64,000 nucleotides of DNA, from the NCBI GenBank assembly GCA_008704415.1, contig VXIS01000194.1:1-64000 (forward strand), in the 5' to 3' direction. A program made the translations under genes and the position numbers. Positions within the stretch are counted from its first letter, which is position 1; each line of letters opens with the position of its first letter. Source of the DNA: Sphaerosporella brunnea. Lineage: Eukaryota > Ascomycota > Pezizomycetes > Pezizales > Pyronemataceae. Below the pieces are notes generated by a model, which saw only the letters and a list, made by a program, of their open reading frames with translations, searched no databases and had not been told where the DNA came from. Below, one piece after another: positions 22,277-34,528 of the stretch.

Positions 22277-23688
22277 CTTCATCGCGCTCAGTGTATGCGC
22301 CGCCCTCGCGCTTCTTCCGCGGCGGTGGTGGCCACGCGACAGAAGGTCTGTGCGGAAACCCATGCCGGGGGATGTAGTCTTTGCTTTTATCGGAGATGAC
22401 GGAGGGGAAGGAGTGGTAGAGGTCTACCCACGGCGATCTCAGCACTGCGCCCGACGGGAGTGGCAAGCCCTAATCACGCAGCAGACAGAGCAGTGACAGG
22501 ATCATGCCTCCCCCGGCGGAATCACCGCAAAGATTATCGACGTGGCGGGCTGCAGGGTGAGCAGGTGGAGATAGCAAGCGAGGACGTTGCAGAGTGCGCA
22601 AAGGAATGGGAATTCTAACCCTGACCCCGTTCCCAACCCTGTCCTAGTAAGCCACGGTCACGTCGTCACTGCTACACGAATTATCACTTGCTCTGTTCCG
22701 AATGAACGGTTGTCGCATGTTCCAAAAAGGCGATCGAGCGATGTGACGTTTCTTCTCTACTTTTCGCTCCATTTTTGCCTGGAGGTTTTGAAGGGGTTCC
22801 GCTTTCTGGTCGTGATCACTCCTGCAGCACCCGCCGTTGGATGGAGTGTCCGAAAACAAGCGCGTAAAGATGTGGGGTAGGTGGAAGCACTTTGTGCTCG
22901 CCGGAGCAGGTCGTTCCAGGGACAATACGGAACACTCGGTCGAGGGGAACGATATTCCTAGCTCCCAGATGGTAACTGCCTGCAAGGAGAACTTCAGCCT
23001 TCACGCAAGCGAGAGGATGGAGAAACGTGGAGTAGCTTGAATCCGCAGTATCGTGAGAGTTTTGTTACTACCGAGTATACCGCAGATTGTGTTACGATAG
23101 AATGTGTTACGACTGCGCAAGGTGACCGACCATGACCTTAGAACACCACACTTCAATCCCAGCAGGCCGAAAAAGAGGTTGTTGGCTGCCGTGATCTGTG
23201 GAGGAGAAGTGGAAGAGAAGAAGGAAAGGTGGAAATTCGATTCAATCAGGTTGGCCGTGATCGAAATAGAACTCCGGGGGTCTTATTTTCTGTCCGTTCC
23301 AAGCCCACTCACGCCGTCAATTGCAAGCCGTCGATTCCATTTTCCTCTGGGTCTTTACTTCCTCCTATCACCCCCCTGCGTCTTCGCTTTGTGGGTTTGC
23401 TTATTGGTCTAGTTGTTTGTTGCCGCGCCAGGATCCTTTTGCACCCGCAGCCAGCGGACTTTGGGACCTTGTTTTTTGAGGGAGGCGGGCTTGAAATTCT
23501 CCTCGATGAACGGCAAGAGTTGTGCTTCCACAGTGGTGCAACGATGATGACCACGGAACAAACCCGCCATTCCTTTCTTCCCCATCCCCCCCATTCCCCG
23601 CATTCCTGTTCGATCCCTCGATATCCCATACCCCCATCCCCATTTCTGCTTACTTGCTTGCATTTCCCTCGCCTACACCGGCAAGAAG
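22277..23688. other. No gene seen
   Basis: No supported exon. The pyrimidine-rich stretch near 23540-23670 is probably leader or promoter of the protease gene that follows. Confidence 0.4.
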
Positions 23689-26143
23689 ATGGCCAAATGC
23701 CGGCGCGCTCGCAGCAAAGCCTATCGCAAGCAGAAAAAGCTAAAATCTCAGTGCGTTGCAAATTGGAATTGAAACTGAAACTTCAAACCCAGCCTGAAGA
23801 GTTTTCTAACAATAGAAAAGGACTAAAAAGCTTGAGGAGAACGCCAATTCGCTCAAGAAGAAGTTGTCATTTCTCGATCCCCTCGACATTCCCTCTCGAG
23901 ATCAGCTGGACGCCGAAATTCCCTCTGAAGATCTGCTGGAAGGAATAGACAGCCGCGCGTTGTGGTCTCGGGGGGACCGTCACCCGAATCTCCCATCGGT
24001 CCAGGTGTGGATTCGCAAAGCACCACCACCACCACCACCACCACTATGACAACTACCGCAACGACCCAACAGACGGATTATGTGATCCGGGCTCTCTCTA
24101 TGCTCGAGGCGGTTTGGAACCTCCACGACGTGCATGGATCACCACCGTTGAGGGACGTCTCCACGGGTGACGAGCTGGTAAATCGCCTCCGGACGCTCGT
24201 GGAGCAGGTTCCGCTGGAAGCTTTGCCAGAAGAGTTCGTGAGCTGGGTGAGCGAAGCGGCAGCAGCCGGTCCGGGCACGAGAGAGGAGCTTTCAGACGCC
24301 TCCCTGGCGATCCATCGAGAGATATTGGGGTTCTTACTCACCGTCGGGGCCAAGACGTTTGGTCCTATCGGCACGGCCGGATTGCGCTTTTACACGGCTA
24401 TCTTGGCGTGGGATGCTCTCGCAACGAAGCTGAGGTTTGCTTTTTCACCCGTTTGCTGCTTTCTTTTCGCGCTCTTTTATATCAGTTGTTCCGCTGCTCG
24501 TAACCGGGAGAGCTTGCGCAAACCTGGCACGAAAGGACTCCCTTTCTGGCCATCAAGGGATTATGGTGTGTTGACTTGGGATTTCACATAGCATACTGAG
24601 ACCAGATGACATTCGAAACGCGGACGGTTCCCCGTACTACATTTTCGTCTCGGGCGGGAGTAGCGGAAGAGCGGCAGTCCCAGCTGGCTTCGTGCCAAGG
24701 ATGGTGCCCGATATCAAGCCCAGCCCAGCAACGGCAGCGCTCGTTCAGCAGGTCCACAGGAGAAGCGCGGCCATTCTTGAGCAGCAGCAGCGCAGCAGCA
24801 GCCAGTTCTCATTCACAGTCGTCGGCTTCGGGTTTTCCTCGTCGTTCTGCGTTCCCTTGATCCGTATTTGGACGCCCAACCACCGCCGGCTCGAGTTCTT
24901 CGATGGGCTGACGGTGCCTTCGGCGGTCGGCGATGCGGCGTTGATCCAGATCAGGGCCACCCCGCCTGCTCCGCCGCCACCGCCTCCACCGCCTCCACCG
25001 CCGTCACCCGCCAAGATTCCCACCACCGGCCTCCCCCGTCTGGATGGGCGCTTCCCAAACCGAGACCGCGCTCTTGGGCTCCTATTCGGCGACGCCACGG
25101 CAGGCTCTGCACAGCGCAGCAAGCGGCTCAACCACTTCGCGAACCTTCTGGCGCCCTACGCTTCCCGTCCATATGTACCTCTACGGCATGGAAGCAATAT
25201 CTCGGCCGTCAGTGGGGAGGAACGCGGTTCGGTGGGGATATTTCTTACTCCCAGCGATCCTGAAGAGGAGGACGCGTGCTATTTGCTCACTGCACACCAC
25301 GTTCTCATCAACGGGAACACGCAGATGACGTCACCTGATGGCCCCACGATGCTGCAAACTGTGAGCCAATTCGACGTGCTCCGCCAGCTGGCGGAAATAA
25401 TTGTCAGCAGCGGCTTGGAGCCAGAAGAGCAAGAAGAGGAGTGCAGCCGCGTCTTCTCGCAGATCAAGCAAGGTGTGGCAACCCTCGTTCATTCAGCGAT
25501 TGGAAAAGGTTTCGACTCCTCCCGGGAGGACTGGGCTCTGGCAAAAGTGGCGCCCGGCTTCTGCGGTAAGAATGGGGATTGGGGTTCGAACACGATGCAG
25601 GTGGAGATGCTGAGGGGGCTGCTGGCTATGGAGACCACGATACAGCTGGAGACAGGGACGGGGCTTGGACACACGGTGGCTGGGGATAAGGTCTTCAAGA
25701 TTGGGGCAGCGACGGGAATTACGAGGGGCGTGGTTAACGGAACCGACTTCTATACATATCACCGTGGGACTGCATGTCCTGCTCCCGATCCGGAAACCAC
25801 CACCACCACCACCTCTTTCGACACTCCCGTCGTAGACCGCACCATCTTAAACGTTGTCTTACCCTACCACCTCTCTCCCGGCCGCGGAATCTCCCCATTC
25901 TGCGCTGGGGGTGATTCCGGAGCTGGCGTTTTCAAGCTGGAGCAAGGTTCAGGAGAGCAAGTCCATGGAGGCTCCGCGCGTGTGGTGTGGGTAGGCTTAC
26001 TCGTCGGGATCGACCATGCCTATGCGGACAGCTACAATGACCTCGGTCTGTTTGTTCGACAAGACGAGGTCCTGACTCAGATTCGGATGAAGACGGGGAG
26101 ACGATGGGGTTTGTACACGGCTAGTGGTGGCGGATCAACATGA
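23689..26143 (+). CDS. Trypsin-like serine protease A (PA clan) with basic N terminus
   Basis: Proposed exons: 23689-23754 (MAKCRRARSKAYRK..., strongly basic), 23816 to about 23970 (KKLEENANSLKKKL, short coiled coil, then acidic), continuing to 24434, and 24592-26143. The intron 24435-24591 joins in phase. Catalytic triad: LLTAHHVL (His, about 25289-25303), REDWALAKV (Asp, about 25523-25549), AGGDSGAGVF (Ser, about 25902-25931). A Pro-rich linker (about 24961-25010) precedes the protease domain and a helical region lies before it. There is no signal peptide, so an intracellular, perhaps nuclear, site is likely. One problem: between exon 2 and the TTTTT-MTTTATTQQ stretch the frame shifts by one at a six-G run (23970-23976); either a real frameshift, an assembly error or a missed intron. 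Translation could also begin at ATG 24046. Paralogue of 34529-36670. Confidence 0.7.
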
Positions 26144-27212
26144 GCGTGTAATGGCGCCCACCACACCGGGCTATCTGAAGAATTTGGCGTTGGGCGTTGG
26201 ATTTGTGTTTTTTGTTTTCTTTGTGGTTTCCTTCTTCTCTGCACATTTGTACTGCCAGTTTCTTAGTCTTCTTCAGAGGAGGTTTGTTGGGTTTCTACTT
26301 TGCTCGGCCTTTGCGGACCCTGGATTTTGCGCCGTTTTTTTTTTTTTTCTCCAGCGTCTCTCTGCGATCGTTCAATCTCCTCTTTCCTCCCCTTTCTTCC
26401 TCATCTGCGCGTCCTGTGCAAGTGCCTTTTCGGTTCCTCCACCGTTATCTCCGATGTCTAGTAGCTAACGCTGGCAGGACCAGCACGCGGCTACTGGGTG
26501 ACAAGAGGTCTGGCAGGACCAAAGCAAGCGAACGACGTCTGCGTACGTATGTACCTACTTGATCCTTTTGGTTTTGGAGTTAGTGCATGATATTTGACTT
26601 CAATTCTATGTGCGCCACCAGGGACTGGCCACACAATCTGCAGCTATTAGTTGCACTCACTCAATTTGAATACTCCTCCTTGCTTTGCTCTCGCTCCGGA
26701 TCTGGTCTCCACTCGAGGTGTGCTGCGTGCAACCCCAGTAAGTCGACCAGCACTCACTCACTCGGCCGTCTGCAAAATTCAGAAACCAGCCAGAGACTAC
26801 CTAGACTCATAGCGACCCGGATAGGCGGCAGCAAAAAGACAACTTACCATCCGCTCAGCCCGAATTAAAATGCAGTTTATCGCGAGGTTATTTCCGCGCA
26901 CTGTAGCTCTTTGTAGACCCAGTAAGATGGTTTCATTCAAGCAAAAATTCAAAGAGATCGTACAACCGCAGGATTGAAACCTGTGCGGCCGGACTAATCA
27001 GATGCCGAGTCTGGCACCTTAACCACTGGGTGTTCAATTCCGGTTTGTTATGCGTCACGGAGCATCTACAAGCAACTTTTAGTTGCCGATTCGCAACGGC
27101 AATAACGGAAGTCCATTCTATCTTGCAATACTGCATAATGAATGACCAAACCCACCCAGCGACGAAACAAATGTATAGTATTGGTTGCTCAATGGTTGCT
27201 ACCCATCCGCTC
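26144..27212. other. No gene; one tRNA-like remnant
   Basis: T-rich 3' flank of protease A. On the minus strand at about 26958-27045 a tRNA-like stretch (AGTGGTTAAGG A box, GGTTTCAATCC B box, stem-loop CCAGA-CTCGGCA-TCTGA) resembles a decayed tRNA of the Leu/Ser type; the stems are imperfect. Confidence 0.35.
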
Positions 27213-27560
27213 TCAATTGCCTTCCCTCTTTGCCAAGTACAAATTCTCAAGGAACGCATCGCTGTTCGGCTCGCATCCCAGGAACTCTTTAAAACTGTGC
27301 ATCTCCTCCCCACTGCCGCTATTTTCGAGAACTGTATATCTGTATCTCCTTTCCGTCACTCCATCCATGGGAGATTTCTTGAACGTAGTGTGCAACATGT
27401 CGGTGCTGAATACCTGGGACCAGAGATAGCGGTAGTATTCTTCCATACGTTAGTTGTAGCCGTCACCGAAAAGGGTACAGCCGACTTACCAGCATCATAA
27501 CCGCTCATAATAGCAATGCCCGGGCCCCCGATTGGCGTGATGTGGGCGCGCCCGAAGGCT
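27213..27560 (-). pseudogene. C-terminal fragment of an M3 metallopeptidase (thimet oligopeptidase type)
   Basis: The exon at about 27424-27213 encodes YYRYLWSQVFSTDM, RYRYTVLENSGS and EFLGCEPNSDAF, matching the C terminus of M3 peptidases. An intron (GTAAGT at about 27484 to a GGAAG acceptor, branch CTAAC) joins it in phase to SGYDA, equivalent to the conserved GGYDAGYY region. Upstream of that only a weakly similar stretch remains, and the zinc-binding HExxH region is absent. So only about the last 100 residues of a protein of about 700 remain: a gene fragment. Confidence 0.7.
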
Positions 27561-30500
27561 ACTAACCCTACTATTATGGTACACGCAGTCTGTAAAGGTG
27601 TTAAAAACGGCGAGGGGAGTCGCGGAACGTTTGGATGGCAAACATAAAACCGGAGTGATTTAGGGCCAGAGACAGGTTTTCCTGATCCGCTTTTTTTTTA
27701 AAATTTTACAGATAGAGCAGGACAAAGTAGACGGCAAGCAAATAAGAGAATTTTGTATGGTGAAAACCGTCCTGTGCCCCACACAGGCCGAAGCAGGTCG
27801 GTGAATATGAAAGCTATTTGAGTGAGATAGCAGAATTCTCCTGTGTCTTCTTGTATTCTGTTTTGTTGATTCGCCTATCTGAACAAAGCTGAGCATGGAG
27901 CAGTTAGGCTGCGGGCTAGTGACAACTTAGGGGACCGGTGGAAAGGGAGGGTCTGGGCGTGAGGGGTTCGGGTTCGGTGCCGGGCAAGGAATGGTAGCGG
28001 AGTGGGATCCGGACGAAGGGCCCTTAAAAGCCCGGGGATCCCCTCCTCTCAGGGCCCTCTCCTCAGATCTCACGTTTTCACTGTTCTCTTCCCCGCCCAC
28101 CGCTGTCGTTGCTCTCCGCTTCCCTGTAGCTCTGCCTACGGGCGAGGCTGGGAGGAGTTAGGCTCGGCCCGGGGGGACTCGGAGTTGGCAGATCGATATC
28201 CGGCCACCAACTCTCACTCGCCCCTGGCCCGGGCTAGAGGCAGACCGGAGGATACGTTAGTTTTTTGGATGCGCTTTGTTCTGTTCGGTTTTTTTGCTCT
28301 CCTTGGCTTTTCATTTGCTCGATTCAAGTTATTAGGATGGCGATTTGTTTGGAAAATACATTGCTGTCTACAAGCCGCTCCCCGGAGGAAGGAACTAGTC
28401 TAGAGTCTCTAATGTGGTGGTGCTGTTTTGCAAAAAAAGGTCCTGCGATCGCTGGGTTAGGGCTCCGACGGTCTGAAATCTGGTGGGCGGATCTTCTTAC
28501 ACTCCCTTTATAGATTGCGTGCACCATACCTCCACCTCGACCCTGGGTGGATTTTTTTTTTCTAGATTTCTACGATTGTCCAACTGATAGCGCAGCAGTG
28601 CCCGGTGTTGCAGTAACAGATGCCATCCAGCGACGATGTCAGACACCCACACACCTCTGTACACGCGGGATATCTTATGGGGTGCCTGCCTCAGCGTTCC
28701 GGGGCGCCATTTCGTAAGTCGTAGCGACCTCAAAATTTCAGCGCGGGTTTTTCGCAAGGTGTGGCTACCTTAGCGGCCCCTCGCGGGATTTGAGTCATTT
28801 GAGCCATCATAACGCTGACCGTACCCCTTAACTCAAACCACCTAGTAGGGCCTATAATCCCACGTCTCGTGGTGAAATTCCAAGACCAATATCAGTCCTA
28901 AGGCTTCACGGGTAAAATTCTGACACCGATAGGGTAACCTCTGGGCGTCAGGCGCTGATGGGTGCCAATTCAAGGGTGGAATGTGACAAGCACATATCAC
29001 AGCGGTCCAGAAAGCGCTGATTCCATTGCCAGCTTTGCCGCGCTCGCGGGTTTGAGACATGGCCAAAATTGCCTTCTCCAGGACCGCCCCTCACCGCTGC
29101 GACACCACTACCTTGAACTGGCCGCCATTTTACCTGCGAGTAGCCGTCCTAGAGGTCGTGAAGGCGCTGAATTCATTGCCGGCATCAGTGTGCTTGTCAG
29201 TATTCAGCTGGTTGAGATCTTGTCAAAATCGCCTCCTCAGGTACTCCACCCTCCTGCTACCTCATTACCTTTAGTCGGCCGCTGTTTGACCTGAGAGTAG
29301 CTGTCCTTCGGCCCTAAAGACGCGGAATCTTTTGCCACCGTCGGCTTGCTTTTTGGTGATAAACTGGTAGAGCTCTCCTCCTCCTCCAGCCATATGCTAT
29401 CCTACCTCCTTCAGCTGGCCACTGTTTGACCTAGGAGTATCCATACTCGGAGTCAATGATCTCCTGAATGGTGTCCCCTGTACGCCGCGCTGATTGGGAA
29501 TGATCTAGAGAAGCTATTAGCAAAGTCGCCTCCTCCCCAATCACGTACCAGGTCTGAAGTTGGGGTGTGCAAATAGTGAGTGACGGGTCATGAAGATCCA
29601 AAACTTGAGTGACCGCTTATGATCCCAACTCGCGGCCATCTTACCCCCAATCTCAAGCTCACCTCCCAGCTGCAATGCCTCAGGTGCTGCCAGCGTGGTT
29701 TGCCCTGGGCGCAGCGTCGAACCAGCAGCTGCCTCAGACTCGTCGCAGGCGTCACTCATCCTTTACGCAACCGCCACGACGACGAAGCACCGGCATGTAT
29801 AAATATGGGCCGCACCAATAACAACGCGTCCGTCTATTCTTTCATTCTCATAACGCAACGCGGGGATGCCAGCCGCAGCTCTTTCACCGACCGACATTGC
29901 CGGTTTCAGCGATCCGGATACGCCATCCAACCAGCTCTCTTCTGCACTACTTGACCGATTTCCGCCCTGAGACCCTCCGCGGCCCGGCGTTCGCGAAGCA
30001 CCCGCAACAAGTCACAGTACATGCACACCACGCCGTGTTGGCACGAGTTTTCACTCGATACATGTCTGGCGCCTTACGGCCGAGGATGGTGACTGACCAC
30101 GTCCCAGGCCACGCTGAGAGGTTGGAGTGGGACCAGCTTCTAGGGTTCTTCGTATAAACCTGCTAGTAGCGCTGCAGAACTGCACCGGAGAAGGCCCAGG
30201 CGAATTCGAGGAGTGGTTGTGGAGGACGGTTGAGTAAATGTTAGTCTCGAAGTGGTGTTGGATCCTGGGGGTTGCGGCTTCAGTATGCACGGAAGGAATG
30301 CGAGGGCTTTTTGTAACAATGGAACTGAGGTGAAGGAGTCCGCATTCAATGAATTCGTTCATATTCGGAGAATTGTTCATGAGGTTTTGCCAGTCTGGAA
30401 TCTCTGACTGAGCGGTTGCAGTCGGACAAAGATGTGCATGCTGGTGGTTAGAGAAGCACATCGGGTTGCGCTCGCTGCAGAAATTGGTTACTTTGAGGGG

Positions 30501-31190
30501 CTAATTGTTTCTAGATACTCAATGACTCAATTCACTGCAGTGAGGGTTGGATAATCGTCGCCACATCGTGTAAGGCTCCTGCTTGGACGAAGTACAAGTA
30601 TCATACGCCCAAATATTGATGGGCGCTAGACGTGGCAGATCGAGCCAAAAGCCCGGGCCAAAAGCTTGAGCCAACATATTTTTGGGCTCGAGTTTTAACT
30701 GAGAATTTACATGCTGTGATGAACGCGGGTGATAGCGGATGAAGCGCACCGGATGAGGACATGAGTGATATCCTATGCTTCAAAACTTCCCTCTTCCCCA
30801 TACCTACTACAGTCTACTCTGTCTATAAGAATGGGGCCCGGACCGTAAAGTGTTAGTGTTCTTATAGAGTGCTTATTCTAAAAGACAGAGTGGCGTGGCA
30901 CAAGTGATCGTTCGTGACGCGGACTTGTGGCGATTGCAAAGTGCCTTAAGTAATATGGTGTGTTTATTACTTTTTCCGCTTGAGAAGAGCCTCACCGGTT
31001 TTAATCTTTTTCCAATAGGGTCTTGTACCGTGCTCTTCCGGCCAGTGGCGTGCAAACTCGCAAATCTTCTTGTTTTCGCCGTCCGACCAATTCTGGCGGG
31101 GTGCCGAGGCTGCTTTCTTTCCATTACCAGGTATGATGGTCTTTAAATTGCAGCGGGTCACGGAGATTTGTCTCGGCGGATCTCGGCACT
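27561..31190. other. Long stretch without a supported gene
   Basis: Open frames at 29876-30157 (+; two frames that would join by a frameshift at about 29955) and 30967-31161 (-) look somewhat protein-like but carry no recognised domain. A TATAAATA motif lies at about 29799. Nothing else supported. Confidence 0.35.
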
Positions 31191-31191
31191 G

Positions 31192-31250
31192 TTGGTTTGT
31201 TTGTTTTAATCATATTGCATTCGGCCGCTTGCGGCCATGGCATATAGAGT
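31192..31250 (-). mobile_element. Truncated LINE 3' end
   Basis: Carries the conserved hairpin GGCCGCAAGCGGCC, then ATTAAAACAAAC and an A-rich tail (minus strand), as at the 3' end of the complete LINE at 55600. It ends next to repeat R1 copy b. Confidence 0.7.
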
Positions 31251-31266
31251 ACAGAATCACCGCCGC

Positions 31267-31735
31267 GCCCTTAGTCCCCCGCATCGGCAGGCCCCTCACG
31301 TTGCAGATGTTCGTCGCCTCAGTGTAGTCCCTCCACAGCATGGATTTACGCAACGAGAGCCACAATGGCATCACATAAAATGGAACCCACTGCCAATGCG
31401 GCAGAAATGGTCACGTGGAGCACGAGGGTGCTCCGTGTCCATCTCGACCCGGTCCTGAGGATTTGTACGGTCGACGTTGAGGAAAAGCTTGAGGCCCCAG
31501 GAGTTTACTGGTGCCGTGTGGGAGTGAAGCAACTTATTCCAGCTCCCCTCCGTTTTCATTTCCCTAGAGCCCGGCTCAGCATCTTGCACTGCATGTTCGG
31601 AATATCCCCTAGTGAACCGCATCCTCTAAGAGCACCTAAGTATCGGACTTCGTGAAGTACCATATTAATCTAGACGTACGGCGGGGCGAACGAATAAGGC
31701 GAGGCGAAAAAACGGTGTCAACTCTGCACATTTAA
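31267..31735 (+). repeat. Dispersed repeat R1, copy b
   Basis: Longer copy of R1 (see 22011-22276), with about 200 extra bases at roughly 31335-31545. Ends near AACGGTGTCAACTCTGCAC in both copies. Confidence 0.7.
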
Positions 31736-32329
31736 TAATGCGGTCTTCACTTTTCCCTGAAACCGGCTAATGGGATTGCACCGTAGTCCGGCGGCATTGC
31801 ACCGTAATTCCCGCGGCGGCCGTCCGTATCATTCCATCGTCCCCTAGAGGCCCCGGCTGCACCGCGCGTTGTGCCGTTACACGATAACCAGAGCGAGAAG
31901 AGTAGAACTCCGAGGCGCTGGAAATCGCCTAGGCGGCCCGGAGACAGCTTTTCTTTTGCGGTGTGCGCAAGAGGGCTCGGCGACGATGTTGATCGAGCTG
32001 ACAGGGTATATTAAACCAGCGTTCGCAATAGCAAGCCAAAACCTGGGCTGGCTGCTGCCGGGCGGGCATTTTGGACCAGGTGTCGGGGCAGCCCAGCCCA
32101 GCTGCGAATGATCGATCTCCAGTGAAGCACAGCAGCAACCACCATTGATAAAGCTCTCAAGTTTGTAGGGGAGGCAGACCGAACATGTTTCTTACTGCGA
32201 GAAAGCTCTCGGGCTGCAATCGCCTGTTTTGGTCGTGAAATAAATGTGGTTGACTTACTTTGTGTCTGGCTGTCGAAAACATCCGATATCACTCGATGCT
32301 CCTCTCGCTTCCCTAGCATCCAGTGCGTA

Positions 32330-32632
32330 GTTGAGCACCCCGCAACGCACCAGAATCCCTGATCTGCCGGGTCGCGATGAGTATGCCTGGTCTAATTAGG
32401 CACCGGCTTGTCACCAGGTGAACCACCAAAATCTCACTTCGCGATGCCTAGAGAAAGCAGTTACTATGGGATTTCAACGATCTTTGTCTACTCTGTGCCC
32501 ATCGTCATTGTTGTCGCGGCCGTCGGGGTCCCGCTGGTGATTCACCACAATCTGGTGTCTACTTAGTTAGACCAGGCATGCTCATCGTGACCCGGCAGAT
32601 TAGGGATTCAGGTGTGTCGCGGGGCGCTTAAC
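32330..32632. mobile_element. Fold-back MITE (303 bp) flanked by TA
   Basis: Terminal inverted repeats of about 75 bp (left GTTGAGCACCCCGC..., right the near-reverse complement ending GCGGGGCGCTTAAC), with inner sequence CTGCCGGGTC.CGATGAG.ATGCC on both arms. TA flanks both ends (32328-32329 and 32633-32634), as for Tc1/mariner-type MITEs. No coding capacity. Confidence 0.75.
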
Positions 32633-32699
32633 TATCCACCGGAAGCTAGGGATGCTAGGGATGCTATATATCACCACCACTGGCGGAGACGAGATCGCG

Positions 32700-33130
32700 A
32701 TGCCTACAAACGGGATGCACGCGGTCGCGATTCCCAAACAGGATGACCATGTTTACTGTGGGATTTGTTCGTCGCGTTTAGTATTGTGTGCGGCGCGACT
32801 GGATAACTATTTGCAATGCCAATAGACAATGCGCGGACAAACGAGCGACCATCGCCCGTCTGTGGACACCTGAGGTCCAAGGGTAGATTTTGTGTACATA
32901 GCCACATTTCATGGCCGCAAGGGGCCGAATACATCATGATTAAAACAAAAAAACAAAACGAGCGACCAAGTTGTGTGGGACAAAATGACGTGAGTGATCA
33001 ATTGTGAGGGTGACTAAGCGCTGAGTGATTTCCTGTGACGCTCTCAACACCCGTTGCTATGGTCTCCTGCCCACCAAAATTACCCCCGCTATCCTCAGTT
33101 TCTACGGTATACCAGATTGCGGCGGGCGCT
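32700..33130 (+). repeat. Duplicated block D, copy 1
   Basis: Diverged duplicate of 41280-41740: shared runs include CGCGACTGGATAACT.TTTGCAATGCC, GTGAGGGTGAC.AAGC.CTGAGTGATT and CTCTCAACACCCGTT. This copy contains a LINE fragment (32852-32956) that the other lacks. Confidence 0.75.
32852..32956 (+). mobile_element. 5'-truncated LINE insertion (105 bp) with 12-bp target duplication
   Basis: The insert matches the last about 120 bases of the complete LINE (CGCCCGTCTGTGGACAC, ATGGCCGCAAG.GGCC, GATTAAAACAAA tail). AACGAGCGACCA flanks it at 32840-32851 and 32957-32968. Confidence 0.9.
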
Positions 33131-33602
33131 CAGGCCCAGGAGGAGGAGGATGATTCGCCATCTTCTTCAGGGAGGAGTATGAACCCGGCCCAGGGGCCAT
33201 ACCATTTTTCACCCTGTTCCTATCCTTTGTCACCTTTTTTTTTGTTCAATTGCGTCTGGTGTTTTTGGGTCGTTCCCGTGGTTGACCCACGAGATAGCAT
33301 CAATAAGGGAGCGGACAGGATAAGTATGGCGATGAGCATTGAGTCTGTCGTGATTGTTCGCGATTGCATACAGACAATGACATGAACCATCTCTGCGCCC
33401 TGCGGTTTGCACCGCCGCCCTGGACAGACCTTTCACGGTGTCACAAAAAACTCGAACCCTAACTCTCTATGTGCCTGAAATGACCTAGAGCTACCCTGGT
33501 TTTTCTTTTGCGGTGTTCGCCGGGCGATCATAGAACGTCAATGAACTCCCTAAACAGAATGGAGCTGCAACAAGTAGCCCAATGTTCACATCACACAGCA
33601 AG

Positions 33603-33688
33603 TCCTTGTTAGTATAGTGGTTAGTATTTCCGCCTGTCATCACCATGACCGCCCGCGGGAGACCGGGGTTCAATTCCCCGACAAGGAG
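33603..33688 (+). tRNA. tRNA-Asp (GTC) with 14-nt intron
   Basis: Acceptor stem TCCTTGT/ACAAGGA, discriminator G, perfect T-stem CGGGG/CCCCG, anticodon stem TCCGC/GCGGG, intron TCACCATGACCGCC. A T-run follows at about 33695. Copy of the gene at 42355. Confidence 0.9.
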
Positions 33689-34528
33689 TAATACTTTTTT
33701 TTTGCGTGCATCATCAGAAGATCATTTCAGCCATCTGGATTTTTTAATGAGTCGCATTGAGCCGGCCGAGTGCAAGACTCAAAATGCTGGGCTGATAGCT
33801 GGCCCGGCTGCCGCGGCTTTTTTTGGACGAGTGATGCCCGATGACCGCCCTGCTGGCTCACTATCTCTCAATGCATGGATGCAACCCTGCACATACGCTG
33901 CGAATAAATGAATGAACGCTATGTATGAGATCAACACTCCGGGCGGTATGCTGAGGTGCTCCTGCGAACCAATTATCAACACGATAGCTACCAGCTGGCC
34001 AACTTCCCCGCCTCCATCGTTGCCCCATCTAATCTGAGGCGGGCGGTCAGAACCGGCGGCATGAAGTTGCGGTAGACTTGGAAAAGGACGAAAAGTAGAG
34101 CGTCCGGCCGGCGGCGGGTGAGGCGGGGTTTCTCGGGGCCGCGGCATCCTTTTGTCGTAGAGACACTCATTCTGGTGACACATATCTTTTCAGGAAACAT
34201 CCCCCAGTGGCAGTGACAGAGACCCCACATGTCGACGTATGAACACACCCCGGCGACCATCCTCGAAGAACGCAACAGTACTCTCGTTGTTTTGTCGATA
34301 GTCCAGGACTAATTCTCGTCGATCGCCTTTATGGCCATTGTCCTGTTCTCAGCCGGGCCGAGGTGGTCTTGCAACGAACAGTATTGCCATGATACACAGT
34401 GAATCAAACAACACGCAGGTACCTCTTTCGTGCTTTCGCAGTCAACCTCATCCTTCGTCCTTTCTCCTTTAACTCACGTCCAACAGCTTTCTCTTTCATC
34501 TCACAAACCCAAACGACTTGCATCCATA
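33689..34528. other. No gene seen
   Basis: No supported exon. The pyrimidine-rich segment at about 34440-34500 is probably the leader of protease B. Confidence 0.4.

Noticed and set aside
28750..28860. tRNA-like stretch on the minus strand (GGTTTGAGTTAAGG, CAAATCCCGCGAGG)
   Set aside because: Stems do not pair and no anticodon arm is visible.
30967..31161. Short minus-strand frame with a WSDGENKKICEF segment, Myb/SANT-like at first sight
   Set aside because: Too short; the Trp spacing does not complete a Myb repeat and no neighbouring exon was found.
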